This document shows positions 20,370 through 32,000 of a stretch of 64,000 bases of DNA, in pieces; position 1 is the stretch's first letter, and every line of letters starts with the position of its first letter. Source of the stretch: Halichondria panicea. Its lineage: Eukaryota > Porifera > Demospongiae > Suberitida > Halichondriidae. Both the position numbers and the translations under genes were made by a program. The notes beneath the pieces were generated by a model that saw nothing but the letters and a program-made list of their open reading frames with translations, did not search any database and was not told the origin of the DNA. The stretch lies in assembly GCF_963675165.1 (NCBI RefSeq), contig NC_087389.1, forward strand, positions 2,452,001-2,516,000, given 5' to 3'.

Positions 20370-20653
20370 GAACTAGCCTATTTAGTTGTTTTGTGGTAGC
20401 ATGTACTGTAGTTTTCATCACGTAAGCATTTGTTGTGGAACAAAAAAAGATGGCGTTTTTACACATACACTGCGTCGAACCACTCGTCGAACCACCCATA
20501 TGCTACCCCATATGCTACATTTAGGCTAAACAAGCCGCGCAAGCACCCACCGAACACACTGTTTTTTCACTTTAACGGTAGTGATAATTTTGTTGTGAGC
20601 ACTCAGCTGCTCTTTCACGTGGTATTTTGGTACGCTTTGAAAAGTGACCGTTT
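20370..20653 (-). repeat. Right long TIR
   Basis: The reverse complement matches 17039-17365. It has its own local duplications near 20477 and 20495 (TCGAACCAC and CATATGCTAC each twice). Confidence 0.8.
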
Positions 20654-20959
20654 CGTAGTACAACCTCAGCGAGGTTCTAGGGCTACTATACAGTTAGAAT
20701 AACAGGTAAGAGGAATGGACGGGGGACGTCATATTACGCCACAAATAAGATGAAAGATGCATGAATTTTAACTCAAGATTGATATTAAATACATCCACAC
20801 AAATCACACAAATATTATATACAAGGACATACACACATACACTATTTTATACACATACACCATTGTATTGTTTCGAGCATCGACACTGAGGTTCAAGTGA
20901 CACCAACTTATTTTATTTTCAAGCGAACATGCAATTGCAGTGAGAGTGAAATGAGTGAT

Positions 20960-22310
20960 GCAATTGTTGCAGCAGCGATCTTTCTGGAAGAACGAATCTT
21001 CTTGAGCTTCAAAACGATCCACCGGTGGAGTTCCTGGGAGGAGACTTGCCTTTACACCTTGTGAGACACTTGTGATTGTAGTTTACTTAATCGTCAGCTG
21101 TTATTTTCTTAGTGGTTGATGACATGTAGAAAGGAGCCAGATTCCAGATCAGTTGACTCAATTAACACAGTGTCGCCTGGTAAGCAAAAAAATATATAAT
21201 TCAATACAATCAATCAACAGATCCTGATAATGCCTCTCTACCAAGAACTGTTCAGGTACATGTTTAGTAATTGTGTACTGTTAGTAATTGTGTACCGTAA
21301 GGCATTTACGTAGCATTCTTATAGATTACTGTCAGCTCACCCAGTAAGCAAATCAGTCACGAAGACTGTTGACAGCAGCCTGAGGAAGGTTGCACAAGTA
21401 CTGGCAGGTGGTCACCTTCCGTCCATCGCCAGAGCTGTATTTTCCGTGTCAGAGTTGAGAGAGTTGCTCTTAGAGAAGTTTATCAGTCTCCTTAATGATG
21501 AATGTGCTGCTCTGTTGCTCTGTGTAGAAAGTCCGGTGATGTCCCTTCCCTGTTCCGGAAGTTCCCTCTGGACACAGTTGATTCCTCCTTCTCCTGTGAG
21601 AGGTGCATTGATGAGCTGCGAGAGAAGGCTCCAAATCTCCTGAAGCTGATGGTATTCCTTGTTAGCAGGTCAGACCACAGAAATAAGACAAAGAAAGGAC
21701 CACCCCGACATCTGCATGGCTATCAGTGTCTTACTTAAGGAGCGGAATAGGGAAATGAGTGGACTCTAAACGTTCCTGTCACTCGTGCTCTTATCATCTA
21801 GAGTCAACAGAAAGGTGTGTGTGTGTGTGTGTTTGTGTTTTTGTGTGTGTGTGTGCATGCGTGCACAGAGTGGGATAGTTAGTGTATATGCAATTACACA
21901 TGTAAATGAAGTATACAAATGTATGTGTGTATAGTGTATAATTGTAACAGCAAGTACTGAAAATAGAATCATTGATAGAATCATTGCTGGGGCCTTAATT
22001 TTGATACGCAGGGTTACATACGTGTACAGAGATAGAGTTTAATATTCCCAGGTGTACACTCGGCTAAATCACCTGAATGTAACGCTCAGTTACACTGCGG
22101 TACTCGGGCTGGTCACACAAATCAGTGGGACCCCACTCAAGAAGTGGATCGATGATGGTGACTTGTTCAAGTTTGTAGGTGACAACGTCGACAAGACAAG
22201 AGGGGACATTAGGAGCGATCACCACAGCCAAATGATTAATATGTTCAGCCTCATAGCAGTTAAGTCTCGAGCAAAGGGTCCTTCTCCATTGTCTCAATTT
22301 AATCATAGAT
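20960..22310 (+). pseudogene. DUF6589-type gene A, 5' half
   Basis: Exon-like blocks with GT/AG borders encode SVDSINTVSP (about 21130-21180), DPDNASLPRTVQ (21222-21254), then KVAQVLAGGHLPSIARAVFS (21326-21520), PSLFRKFPLDTVDSSFSC (21530-21735) and GDNVDKTRGDIRSDHHSQM (22050-22280). GDN.DK and R.DH..QM are the entry motifs of the DUF6589 domain in large animal and fungal transposon-type proteins. A TGCTCTGT duplication near 21515 shifts the frame. The gene is cut by the P-like transposon and resumes at 26880. Confidence 0.7.
21815..21856. repeat. (GT)n microsatellite
   Basis: A GT run with two T-rich interruptions, read directly. It lies in an intron-like gap of the DUF6589 gene. Confidence 0.9.
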
Positions 22311-22411
22311 ATAAGAGAGGGAGAGGGATGGGTAACGCAATGTAAAGGGCATTGACGATCCGCGTTTCGGTCAACAAACATGGCTAGCTAGTATAAACAG
22401 AAGCAGTACCA

Positions 22412-23400
22412 ATGGCCAGTGGAATAGTACGCAGCAATATAACTGCAATTGTTAGTGAGGCCCCTTCAAGTGGTGATCGTGGTCTCAAGTTAAAGCATCT
22501 TGGAGAGCAAATACTTGAGAGGAGTTGTGACAGAGAGAAAGGGCAGGAGGACTTCGACCATTTTTGTGATAATCTAGTTTCATGGTTACAAGAGAACATA
22601 CAGGCTACTGCAGGCAGGTATAAGGCTAAAAGTGGACAGAGAACTAAATTATGGACAACCTTTCATGAATTGCGTGTTCAGAGTAGTGGAATACTAAAAA
22701 CCAACTGGAATTGAGCGAAGAAGGTGACTGGTTATTGATGCAGCAAATAATTATTCCGAAGGGTGTTTGATGACTGTGTATGCAAGTATTTCACAGCTTT
22801 AGCTCCTAAAGTGGAGCAATCTGAAATACAAGTCATCCTGACTAGTGATGAACTTAATGCCTTAAGATATGCACGTGGATATGTAGCCCACTCTTTGCTA
22901 AAGAAATTCGAAAGACGAAAGAAGAAAGAGGCAAAGTTATTTCAATTCATAACCTGTCTGGGTGATATGGCTGTTGCAGGTGAAGGAGAAAGTGTACTGT
23001 CATACACAGAGAAATGGTTCGCTATTGTAATGGTTTGCTATTGTAAACCGAGGAGGACTCTTCCCATTAAACGATAACTCTTTCGCAATGTTTATAGAGA
23101 TTGAAAAATGTGTGCGGTATTACTTGCCCAAACATGTTTTGAGCTCTACTGCTGACAAACAAAGTTTTAAAAAAAATGTTCACAGCAAAGTGGTTGATAA
23201 TGATGAAATCCAATTTTACTGGACCCTGTTATCACAGGAGATTGACAACCCCCCCGATCATGCTCAAGAGTTACTTCAAGAAATTGTGAACTTATGGGTA
23301 ACTGTCAGAGGATTTTCACTTACAAACGAAAAGAGAAAAAGACAATACAAAAATCAACTGGCTTACGTAAAAGTATTAGTGGCACTTAATTTTAAAATCG
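22412..23400 (+). CDS. Second gene of the P-like element
   Basis: The start is MASGIVRSNITAIVSEAPSS at 22412. Blocks follow with one frameshift after residue 98 and another near 23040, where a GCTATTGTAATGGTT-like duplication sits. The main motifs are ELNALRYARGYVAHSLLKKF, LSYTEKWFAIV, FAMFIEIEKCVRYYLPKHV, IQFYWTLLSQEID and LWVTVRGFSLTNE. I recall this arrangement (LRY..GYV, NRGGLF, L.E.V.LW.T.RGFS) in proteins found beside P-type transposases in cnidarians. About 300 residues in all. The function is unknown; an accessory or end-binding role is a guess. It converges on the transposase. Confidence 0.65.
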
Positions 23401-23479
23401 ATTTTTTTTTTTTACTATTTACGTTTACGTTTAGGTAAGGGTGTATCATCTAGTGTTATCACTGTAGTTCAGTCTCTTT

Positions 23480-26184
23480 CGCCTACAGTTGCCACGGATA
23501 GGATCTAAGGCTAAGGCCAAGGATTTTTGCACTCTAAGTGCTGCAGCATTATGTACACATTGATGCATGGGACACATTGATGCATGGGTTTTCATGGGTT
23601 TTCATTTCTCCTTCCTCGGGCTCTCTGTTTCCCAAAGTAGTTCTCAATTGGGTCTTGTGATATTCTCTCGCTCAAAAAGTACAATGATTCAGAATTTTCT
23701 GTAGACGTTTCTGACAAGATATACTTCGTCATCTCGACAAAAGACTTAACTGAAAAAAAGTTGAATTCATAAACAAATAAAATTACTCTTGATAATTGTA
23801 TATACCAGTAATTTGAAGGCCTTCCATGGTTTCCCTTGACAACATCATCTTGTTCTGATCTTGGGCTCTGAGATCTGTGTCTTTCACAGAATCTTTAAGG
23901 TACTTCAAAAATTCAGATTGTAGCCACTGTAATCAACACAAGTGAATCGTACATAACTTTTAATGCTGGAACTGCATGCGTACGAAACTTACCTCAAGCC
24001 GTTCATCTTCAATAGATGTGTAAGGCTTCAAATTAGGTTTCTTTTTTTTCCGCCATTCTGTGGTACTTCTGACATTCATGCAGTCAAAAAACTTGTCAAA
24101 GTATGACACAAACTTTTGAGTCTCAGTAGTAGAGGGATCGTTATAGTATGAGAACGCACTCGCAACACTCTGGCTCAACACCTATAAAAGAAGTACGAAG
24201 TGATAAAACAGAAGCAATTGGCAATTAAGCACGTACTTGAGCAGCTAGATCAACCCTCATACGAGAAAACGATGTAAGCTTTAGATGTTCAAACTTCAGC
24301 TTGGGGAGAATTGATATACCCCGGGAGGTGGCTGCCATCCCAGATACTTTGTCATAAACAGTCCACAGTTGCTTCCACTCGATGAACTGCCCATTGATCT
24401 ACATGTATACACATAATTGAGTAATACAAAAAATGCCATGCCTATACGTACACAAATTAACATCATTATACTTACCACCATGTGGCGAGTCCCAGTTATT
24501 CCTGATTTAGACCAACAGTTGCGGACTGTCTTGATCAAATGAGGTGGGTCAACAAAGAAGAAAAGAGATCTTTGGCCATCACATGAGTATGGATTAGGAG
24601 CTTTGTATGATACTGCAGACTTATCAATGTTAAACATAATTTTTATTGAACAGTTTTCTGTTAGGACTTGCACCATCCGCAGTAATTGAGATGATTTTAA
24701 TCCCTCTGGATTCTAAGCAATACAGGGCTTCATCGATAATAGGGAACATCAAGTCAGCTGTGATTCCCCTTGTACCAAAGTGAGCATTTGGAAATTCTAG
24801 CAATGTTCCACGCACCATTATTGCAAGGACATACTTCGCAAAAGGGGGATGTTCTTCTTGTTCTAGTCGAAGCAGGTCGTCATTTATAGTTCCCAGTTGT
24901 GTGAAACCAATGATCTTTCCCGAGTACTTGTTGAACACCAATCCTTCCTTAATCTTCATTTCATCTAACAAGATACAAAAAAACTTCCTGTTTTCAGGTA
25001 AACGAAGCAAAGAAATTTCTTGAGTGAGTTGCTCATCTACTTCATCTTGGAACCCGGTCTTTATTTCAAAGTAGTTGGCGTAGGGGATTTATAAATCGGA
25101 ACATTTATAAATCGGAACAGAGCCCAGTGGGGGCGCAATGACACTTACTGGTGATTGGACAGGAATGATGCAGAATAGCTACATTGTCATGACCCGATCG
25201 TACCGAGCATGCCACATGTCCTGGCACAGGTTGTAGTTGGTGTAGTCCCTTAGGGTTCTTTCTGAAGGGAGCTTTATAAATCCACTACTCCTCATCGCCC
25301 GATAAGAACAGCCAGACATCAACGATAAATTCAAACACCACTTTATCATGGCAGGATGCCATCGCATTTGCTTTGCGTCTGCCAATGATGCTGCCTTGAA
25401 CTGCTCCTCCCAAAACAGCCGAGCAAAACTTCCTTCAGTGTAAACATGATTAATTCGCTCTTGGTTATCCTTCATGATACTAGTAAGATCTGAGTGCAGT
25501 CCATCATCAATAGTTTCTCCGAACCTTTCACTCATCTCTTTTATTTTCTCTCTAAGCTTCCTTACTTGTTCCGTGGTTGACCGAACTTTGTTTCGTAACT
25601 TCGAGATCTTTCTTGTTTTCTGTGGCGTGTCTAAGTATCGCTCATTGATATGACTGGATGCAGATAGATGCAGATATATTCACAGAGAATTTTTTGGTCC
25701 ATCGACTATATATCCCACGGAGATTGTCTCTGTACCGTTTGCAATCATCACACTTCGTAAAATGGCCAATAATTTGGCACTTGGATGTGCGGATTGTCTC
25801 CAAATAAGTGGTTCCATTTAGTTCAATTGGGGAGCTATCAAGGAAGGCCACACTTTCACCATGGCTAGACATTATTTTCCCTTTCTTTGCTCGGATCATT
25901 TCAATAAAGTTACTGTCTGGTTGGCCAGCACAAATAGGCAAGCAGTCCAATGCCTTTAATAAATCAGGGACTCGGTCTGGCATCAGCTGTGAGGGAAATT
26001 CCTTCAATGCATCACATTTGCTTGGGTCCATCTGGTTTTTATAAACATAAAGAACCCAGGAAAAATCATCAAATACATTCAAACTGTGACTAACAGCCAT
26101 TGGAGAGGCACTGCTACAAGACACTGCTTGAGATAGCTTACAAAACGTGTGTTTTCCATTCACTTTTTGTTGAGTCCATCCCAT
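23480..26184 (-). CDS. P-like (THAP9-type) transposase, broken
   Basis: Read down the minus strand: an N-terminal part with CAGQPDSNFIEMIRAKKGKI and CDDCKRYRDNLRGIYSRW (26184-25642). Then KWCLNLSLMSGCSYRAMRSSG (25535-25179). Then the catalytic core with CILLDEMKIKEGLVFNKYSG and ISITADGASPNRKL (25010-24650), DPPHLIKTVRNCW (about 24500-24545), and LSQSVASAFSYYN (about 24140-24180). The end has RISQDPIENYFGKQRARGRR near 23620-23660. The D of LLDEM and the D of TADGA are the expected first catalytic residues of this RNase H fold. Frameshifts and introns separate the blocks. No THAP zinc finger was found at the N-terminus. Confidence 0.78.
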
Positions 26185-26879
26185 CGGGAGGGGTACTACA
26201 GACAGATCGGAGTTACATGGAGGTAGAGGTGGGGGTGGGGAGGCAGATTTGCAGCATTTTGTTCTCCGCTTGCCGAGGCATGCCTACAATTTGAGTACCA
26301 ATAATAGATTTGTAATTATTGGTTATTATCAATAGAATTTTGGATACTTAAAAAAGAGTTTTGTTACTAAGTAATGTGCTCATACGATGAATCAACTACC
26401 ATGGAATATAAAGAGTTATTCACAATTTCTCAAAATACACAAAGCATGCTATGTTAAAACATGCTGGACACATCCAAAAATGACAATTTCAGACCATTGA
26501 AAGGCCTAAAACTTTGGCTTTTACTTGCATACAATGCCTGAGCTACTGAACAACAAATCTGTCAGCTTACTTTGTAATGTAGACACAGCCTCTTCTAGTA
26601 GCAGGTACCAAAAGTCACTAGATCACAGCCGAAACGAAATAAAACACTCGATTACTGCCTTCTGAAAGCTTCTGGACTTCTGGTACACTTAGCAATGCTT
26701 CCTAATGGTGCTCAGCCTATCCTTAGAACACATTATGGATGAACTAGGGAGCTATACAAAACGTTCCCGCTTAGTTGGCGGGGCAACTGGAGGCGAAACG
26801 CGGATCAACAGACATGCATTAACACAGAAGTGATTGTGCGCACGTGATCCGTTTCCCATCCCTTTCCCTCTCCTCCTGA

Positions 26880-28310
26880 CATATCCAAGGACAATCCATC
26901 GAAGGCGGTGCTCGTTAGTCGTGTGTTGTGTGACCACATGAAGGTGTTCCGGTCTCAGAGAGCCAAGCACATTCCACATCCACAAAGTGCTGAAATGGCC
27001 AAGAAATCTGACGTCATAGTGCTCCACAAGAACGAGACAAAGCGAGCGGATATGATCAACATCATGATGGCATCGCAGGAGTTTCTTGGCAAAGAGTACA
27101 CACAGAGAGTGGCGTCAGGTGGGACGGTCGAGAGAGATGCTGACACACCTGAGGAGGGATTGGATCATCTAGAGCCAGTGGCGGGGAGGACCTCATGAAC
27201 TTTCTGATGGATATAGTACAATCATGTAAAATTAAACATAACGGTAAATTTATGATTAAATACATGTACATGTACACACGTGCAAAAGTATACTCTAATT
27301 AATGCCCTTGAGTGTACATGTATGTACTGCAGTAAATATGCACAACCAAACGTACATATATGTACACATGATTATACTAATTATGTACACTTTATGTACA
27401 CTTTATTATGTAGTGTGGAAGGGAGTGTGTGGAAGGAGATTAGTTCCGTTGATTTCGCCACTCTCAGTCTCAGAATCGGACGTCGGCCATGCATTCCTCT
27501 TTTGATGGACTGATGACAATCTTTAAAAGTCACCTCATTACAGCGGGGTGTATCGAGGTTGACGTCAGCAGTATGGACGATGATCTCCCTCCAACGGTAG
27601 AGGTTCCGTTAGTGTCTGACGTGGCATCAAAGGGGTTCACGATTGTGTCAGAGGCAGTACTGAGATTGCCTGTTGAGGACAGTAACGATAGAGTCCACAA
27701 CTACAGTCGAGTCCTGTGCCTGTGCCATCTAACGTCCCTAGCCATGGAGTTCACTGATGCTTGGAGTGAAGGTGGAGTTCTCTGGAAGTGTTGCTGCTTC
27801 ATTTCTTTGCCGGGAGACGAACCAAGTACGCACTGGAGGCTCTCAGGATTCAGGTGCAGTTGGCTACTCTCTCGGTTCACCAGCTGACCTGGGGGAGATT
27901 CGTGAATACACATGGCGGGAATATCCCATGTGATTTACATAATGAACATGTAAACATCACGGAGACTGCCAGTACACGAGCGGCAAGGAGTGTCACTACA
28001 ATATCTCACCTGGTCGAGTCGTTTGATTCCGAGATGGGGATCCACCCAGAATCATCGGCCCACTCGAGAAAGTCCACTCAAGAAAGTCCATTGTGACGGC
28101 ACTTCAGAACCAGAAGATCTTGGAAGTCCAGACCGAGCCACGATGTCACAGTGGATTCAAGAATATCACTCCAAACCCTCTCAACTCCCTCAACTGTACG
28201 AAGCTGGAGGAATGGATTGTCAGCAAGTTGAAACACTTCAACAAGCTGATAGTTATCACAACCCTTACAAATTGGAGTTTGAGCTTACTAGATTATGAGG
28301 AATTATGAGG
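26880..28310 (+). pseudogene. DUF6589-type gene A, 3' half
   Basis: The plus strand resumes with VLVSRVLCDHMKVFRSQ, HIPHPQSAEMAKKSDVIVL and MMASQEFLGKEY (26900-27110). Next is a RVASGG..DADTPEEGLDHLEPV block (to 27195). A gap of about 220 bp follows, then SSFDGLMTIFKSHLITAGC (27490-27560). The diagnostic stretch is HQLTWGRFVNTHGGNIPCDL then HNEHVN (27870-27950), with ATRAARSV-like residues and IHPESSAHSRKS (28030-28080). GG.NIPCDL..EH.N is a hallmark of DUF6589. Frame breaks are frequent. Confidence 0.72.
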
Positions 28311-28589
28311 ATGAGTGTAAAATTGATTTCGACTCACTTATAGTGAGTCGGGTGCATGTGGGCTACTGGCTTAAAAAAAACGAGATGAAGCTCTTGGAAA
28401 CTGGCCTATAATTATACTGGCCTATAATTATACTACTTACAACATGTTGTACATAGTTATACATAAATTATACATGTACGAACAGCACATACATTTGTAT
28501 ACATGTACATGTAAGAACTATAGCTCCCACCTTTTATGTGTTGAATATGTGTTGAATATACTGACCACTCGAGGTAGTCACATAGACAT

Positions 28590-28680
28590 GGAATGCATCG
28601 TGACGGCACTTCAGAACCACCAGAAGTTCTTGGAAGTCCATGCCAGACCGATGTCACAGCGAAATTAGGGCGGATCCACT
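28590..28680 (+). repeat. Duplicated fragment of the DUF6589 3' end
   Basis: The segment GTGACGGCACTTCAGAACCA and the following AGTTCTTGGAAGTCCA repeat 28092-28160 with differences. It is a short displaced duplicate of the gene's terminal exon, with AT-rich sequence between the copies. Confidence 0.7.
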
Positions 28681-28829
28681 CTTAACTTCCTCAACTGCAC
28701 AAACCTGTACCTGAATACAAATAGATTACCTACATGTAACACTTTGCATAATTATAGGCCAGTTTCCAAGACACCATGAGGTACAGCCTTTTCATCTCGT
28801 TTTTTTTTAAGGTACTTCGCCAGTAGCCC

Positions 28830-29500
28830 ACAAGCACCACCTCTTAAGCTTACACGAACATGTCACCTTTTGGAGAACGTTGCCTTGCAGTTGTCGCAGC
28901 ATCTCAATCTGTCACGACTGTCAACGACTGTCAATACCCTCAGCAATCAGGTTCGAAGTAATGGAGAAGGAAATACCTCCGACAGATCTCAGTGTTCTCC
29001 AGGTACCGTCTCACCGTAGCCATCTCTACACCGTAGCCATCTCTACACTCTTGTGATCCTGGTCCGGGGAACATCAGACGGCCTCCAGTATATAGTGGAA
29101 GTTGACGACTCTACCACACTCCTGGAAGTAGTCATATTGATGGACCGAGGAGCACCATAGCGTATCGTCTGAGTGAGGCCAACACAATCGATTCCCATGC
29201 CTAATGCCATCGTAGCAAACACAACACGAACGACACCATCATCCTTTGTCAAACTTGCAATTATAACATCCTGACCGGCGACTTGCTTTGCGGGTCTTGT
29301 AGGCAGGGTTTGTGTGTGTGTGTACATATATGTGTGCCCTGACCGGCGACTTGCGACTTGCAGGGTTTGTGTGTATATGTGCCCTGACCGGCGACTTGCA
29401 GAAGATGGCTACGAAGGCACGCCCGTAAGGATTTTCACCAAAGAGCAACAACCACGTTCGATAAGGGATCCATCCCATCCATCCCAAAGTGTAGGCACAT
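28830..29500 (-). pseudogene. RecQ-like helicase, C-terminal half, convergent to DUF6589 gene A
   Basis: The minus strand encodes TKDDGVVRVVFATMALGMGI and HYGAPRSI-like residues (29140-29260), matching helicase motif V and its flanks. DYFQECGR follows in another frame, a degraded motif VI. Further down come RRYLENTEICRRYFLLHYF and a CCDNC pair (about 28860-29010), which resemble the RecQ zinc-binding subdomain. The ATP-binding half is absent here; a matching N-terminal half lies in the second DUF6589 locus at 56732-57091. A local triplication of CCCTGACCGGCGACTTGC at 29270-29400 disrupts the 5' side. Confidence 0.7.
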
Positions 29501-29559
29501 GTTAGTGTAGGCACAATGTTAGATTCTCAGGTGCAGAAGACAATGGCCAGCAACCTCAA

Positions 29560-30200
29560 GGTGATCGAGTCTCTTTTTAAAGTACAATGACAAAGTTGTA
29601 CCTTTGTTCAGTTAGTACGGTTTCGTGCAGAGACGGACAAAGATCTAGCTAATCACCGTCCAAGGAATGCTCCCAAAACCATTCAAAATGAGCTCCTCAC
29701 AGTACAAAATCCGCACTGACATTTTGGAAGAAGTGAAATCTGCAAAGTTTTACTCCATCATAGCAGACGAGGTATCCAACAATGAAGAGCTGTCCCTTGT
29801 CATTCGATACATCCACTACATCCACGATGGGTTCTTCAAGTTGAGAGGATTACTGAAAAGTTTTGGGTAATGCCATTCTGAAGTGGCTCAGGGATCATAG
29901 TATCTCTCCAGCTGATATGCGTGGCCAGTGCTACGATGGAAAACATGTCTGGAGCTAGATCTGGAGCTAGATCAGGAGTAAAGCAGTTGTCCAGAAAGAG
30001 GCTGCACATCGGTTAAACCTTTCCATCGTCTCTGCATCGTCTCTGCCTGTGGTATCCATATCAGAATCATATGTGGGTGAGATTGCAAGGTTTTTCAGCT
30101 ACTCAGCTACTCACCAAAGCGACAACGGTTGCTAGCACAGCAAGCAAAATGTGCATGCACAAGGTTGAACAATATTGTGATACTTCAAGTTATCAAGAGG
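29560..30200 (+). pseudogene. hAT-type transposase fragment (DUF4371-like)
   Basis: The plus strand encodes FRAETDKDLANH near 29620, RTDILEEVKSAKFYSIIADE then VSNNEELSLVIRYI (29710-29820), and after a frameshift LRDHSISPADMRGQCYDG with ARSGVK (29885-29985), then HRLNLSIV. F..I.ADE..D/N...LSLVIRY and GQ.YDG..NMSG are typical of the ZMYM/DUF4371 branch of hAT-derived proteins. It is truncated on both sides and shows short duplications (CATCCACTA repeated near 29810). Confidence 0.72.
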
Positions 30201-30760
30201 AGTTCCAAAATCTTGATTTCACAAGTTTCCAAGCATGCCAAGTTTCCAAGGCTAGTTTCCAAGCATAATTTCCTAGGCAAAGTGTGCAACGTGAGTTTCC
30301 AAGCACACGTCAAGTGCACAAGTTTGTGTACACCCCGTGTACCGCTGAAAGACTATATAGACTAGCCTCGAAACCAGGCCACTACATGTAGACGATGAGG
30401 GGTACATAGGCGTGGCGGAATACTCCCCTCATTATCCACCTGAAGTTGCATGTTGAAGGTGTTTTCAAACAAAATCCGAAAAGTGATATATTGGGGGTAT
30501 GATCTACAGATATTCAAGGTTGATATTCAAGGTTAAAGACGAAACGTTGTGGACAGTTTACGTAGCTTCTAAGTGTCGCTCCAGTAAGTATCTCGCCCGA
30601 CCAACTGCACAGGAGGCTCTAGACTTGATTCTAGAAATTGTCATGTAGGCATTATAGGCATTATAAGTTATGTGGTCACACGTCACTTAATAATAATTTA
30701 CCAATTCGAACATGCATGAACATGCATGTATGAATAAAATGCAGTACGAAGAATTTACCT
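30201..30760. other. Intergenic stretch without a recognised gene
   Basis: It holds short direct duplications such as AGTTTCCAAGCA repeated near 30222-30310, GATATTCAAGGTT near 30510-30532 and GGCATTATA near 30645-30664. I recognise no gene here. Confidence 0.45.
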
Positions 30761-30769
30761 ATAGTCTAA

Positions 30770-31745
30770 AATGATAGCAAAGGTACAACAACAAAAACTG
30801 TATCACCAAGTAGCTGTCCAAAGTCTTGTCATACACAGTACGTAACTTAATTCTGTTAACAGGAATGAAATGTTCCGACTCCACAGTTGTCCAAACTTGT
30901 GTAGGATGACCGTTGTAGGGATGCTCAAGCACACAGGCGAACCACATTTTGAAGCACTGCGAACTGGACGAAGACACACAAGAACACTCCAGGAAATACT
31001 CCGAACGTTCTGCCAATACGAGAGCTGCCAAAATGCCGTGAACTTCGACCACCGATCACATTGAGATTCTGGTAGGGGACAGTATTCCCCAGCAGAAAGT
31101 TCAGTTTCTAAAACACTTTGCATTAATGAGCCTTTGTTATAATTATACAAAGCTCAGAGGGTAGTCCTGGGGCCAGTTTATCGAAGCGTACATTTTGCTT
31201 GAGAGAAACCTGTTCATGAATTGTACTGAAATATGCCTGTTGTTTGTAGAGTATGATCCAAGTACTCGCTCGTATGCAAAGCACCAAAAGGAATATACCG
31301 GACCAAACTCTCGAATGCAATCCAAAAGATGCGTGCATGTTCATTGTACAAGCTTCCTTATTGTACAAGCTTCCTTGCCAAAAAGTTTACCTCCCAAAAT
31401 TCAGTTAGCTTCTCATCAGCTTCTTTTAAATGTTCCTCCGTTTTAAATGTTCCTCCGTTATTGTTCTCCTACATAAGAGATAAGTTACTTTTACAAACAG
31501 AAGCCAGCAATCCTCCATGGTAAAATACCTTTCAGTGAATATAGCATCACCCAGTTTTTCCACTGTTCAGCAGTGATACCAGAAAAACCAGACGACAACT
31601 TGGATGGAATACAACATCAGACGGACATACAAAAGAATTGACACGGCCTTGAATTTTATCGAAATCTTTGCTAGTTAAAATGGACTGATTTTTCCACAGC
31701 TCAGTAATATGCTTAGCTGTGCCGAGTAATAAATTGTGCATAGCC
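30770..31745 (-). pseudogene. tnp2-like transposase fragment A
   Basis: The minus strand begins MHNLLLGTAKHITELWKNQ at about 31745 and continues with SFVCPSDV (31620). Later blocks are KEACTMNMH then FGPVYSFWCFAYERVLGSYS (31170-31360), MYASINWPQDYP, and a C-terminal HPYNGHPTQVWTTVESEHFI with PVNRIKLRTV (about 30830-30930). MHN..LGT.KH, MN.H and FGP...FWCF.YER.NG are the hallmarks of the tnp2-like (En/Spm-type) proteins common in cnidarians and sponges. The 5' part is missing where the next element begins. Confidence 0.72.
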
Positions 31746-31754
31746 CATATAGAA

Positions 31755-32000
31755 AAGCATAGGTTGTACAACCTTGCTACAAGGTTGTAACAAGCATGTT
31801 TACAATACACAATCTGCTGTTTGCACATTGTACAATGTTGCTTATAAATTGTACAAGGTTGTACAAGGTTGTAGAAAGACGTACGTTATATTGTATGAAA
31901 TAATTTAGGTTGTGTAACTACATTGTGAACTTTTATACAAGGTTGTACAAGGTTGTAGAAAGACCTACGTGAAATAATTTAGGTTGTCTATAGCTTGTAA
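31755..32000 (+). repeat. Left subterminal repeat cluster
   Basis: Several copies of ACAAGGTTGT, with a longer direct duplication (ACAAGGTTGTAGAAAGAC and following sequence) near 31850-31880 and 31939-31965. Confidence 0.7.

Larger units (their letters stand above)
17039..20653 (-). mobile_element. Element with TIRs of about 300 bp
   Basis: Left arm 17039-17365 and right arm 20370-20653 are imperfect inverted copies. Both start AAACGGTCACTTTTC at the outer tip and run through AAAATTATCACTACCGTTAAA to AACGCCATCTTTTTTTGTTC and CCACAAAACAACTA. The arms differ by indels. I could not identify a target duplication. The interior has a minus-strand ORF with a GGDKG motif (17880-18640) and a piggyBac-like remnant (18711-19450). 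A related TIR fragment is seen at 42098-42150. The superfamily is not identified. Confidence 0.75.
22313..26877 (-). mobile_element. P-like DNA transposon inside the DUF6589 gene A
   Basis: Inverted ends are visible: AGGGATGGGTAACG near 22323 against an inverted AGGGATGGGAAACG near 26850-26865, and GATCCGCGTTTC at 22357-22368 against its inverse at 26795-26806. A minus-strand transposase (26184 to about 23480) and a plus-strand second gene (22412 to about 23400) converge in the middle. The transposase has the motifs of the P/THAP9 group. The exact target duplication is unclear. Outside the ends the DUF6589 gene continues on both sides. Confidence 0.75.

Noticed and set aside
21766..21984. Minus-strand frame rich in HTHTHT
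   Set aside because: Translation of the GT microsatellite, not a gene.
26350..26500. Possible tRNA-like segment with paired stems
   Set aside because: No consistent A and B box or CCA-type acceptor stem could be drawn.
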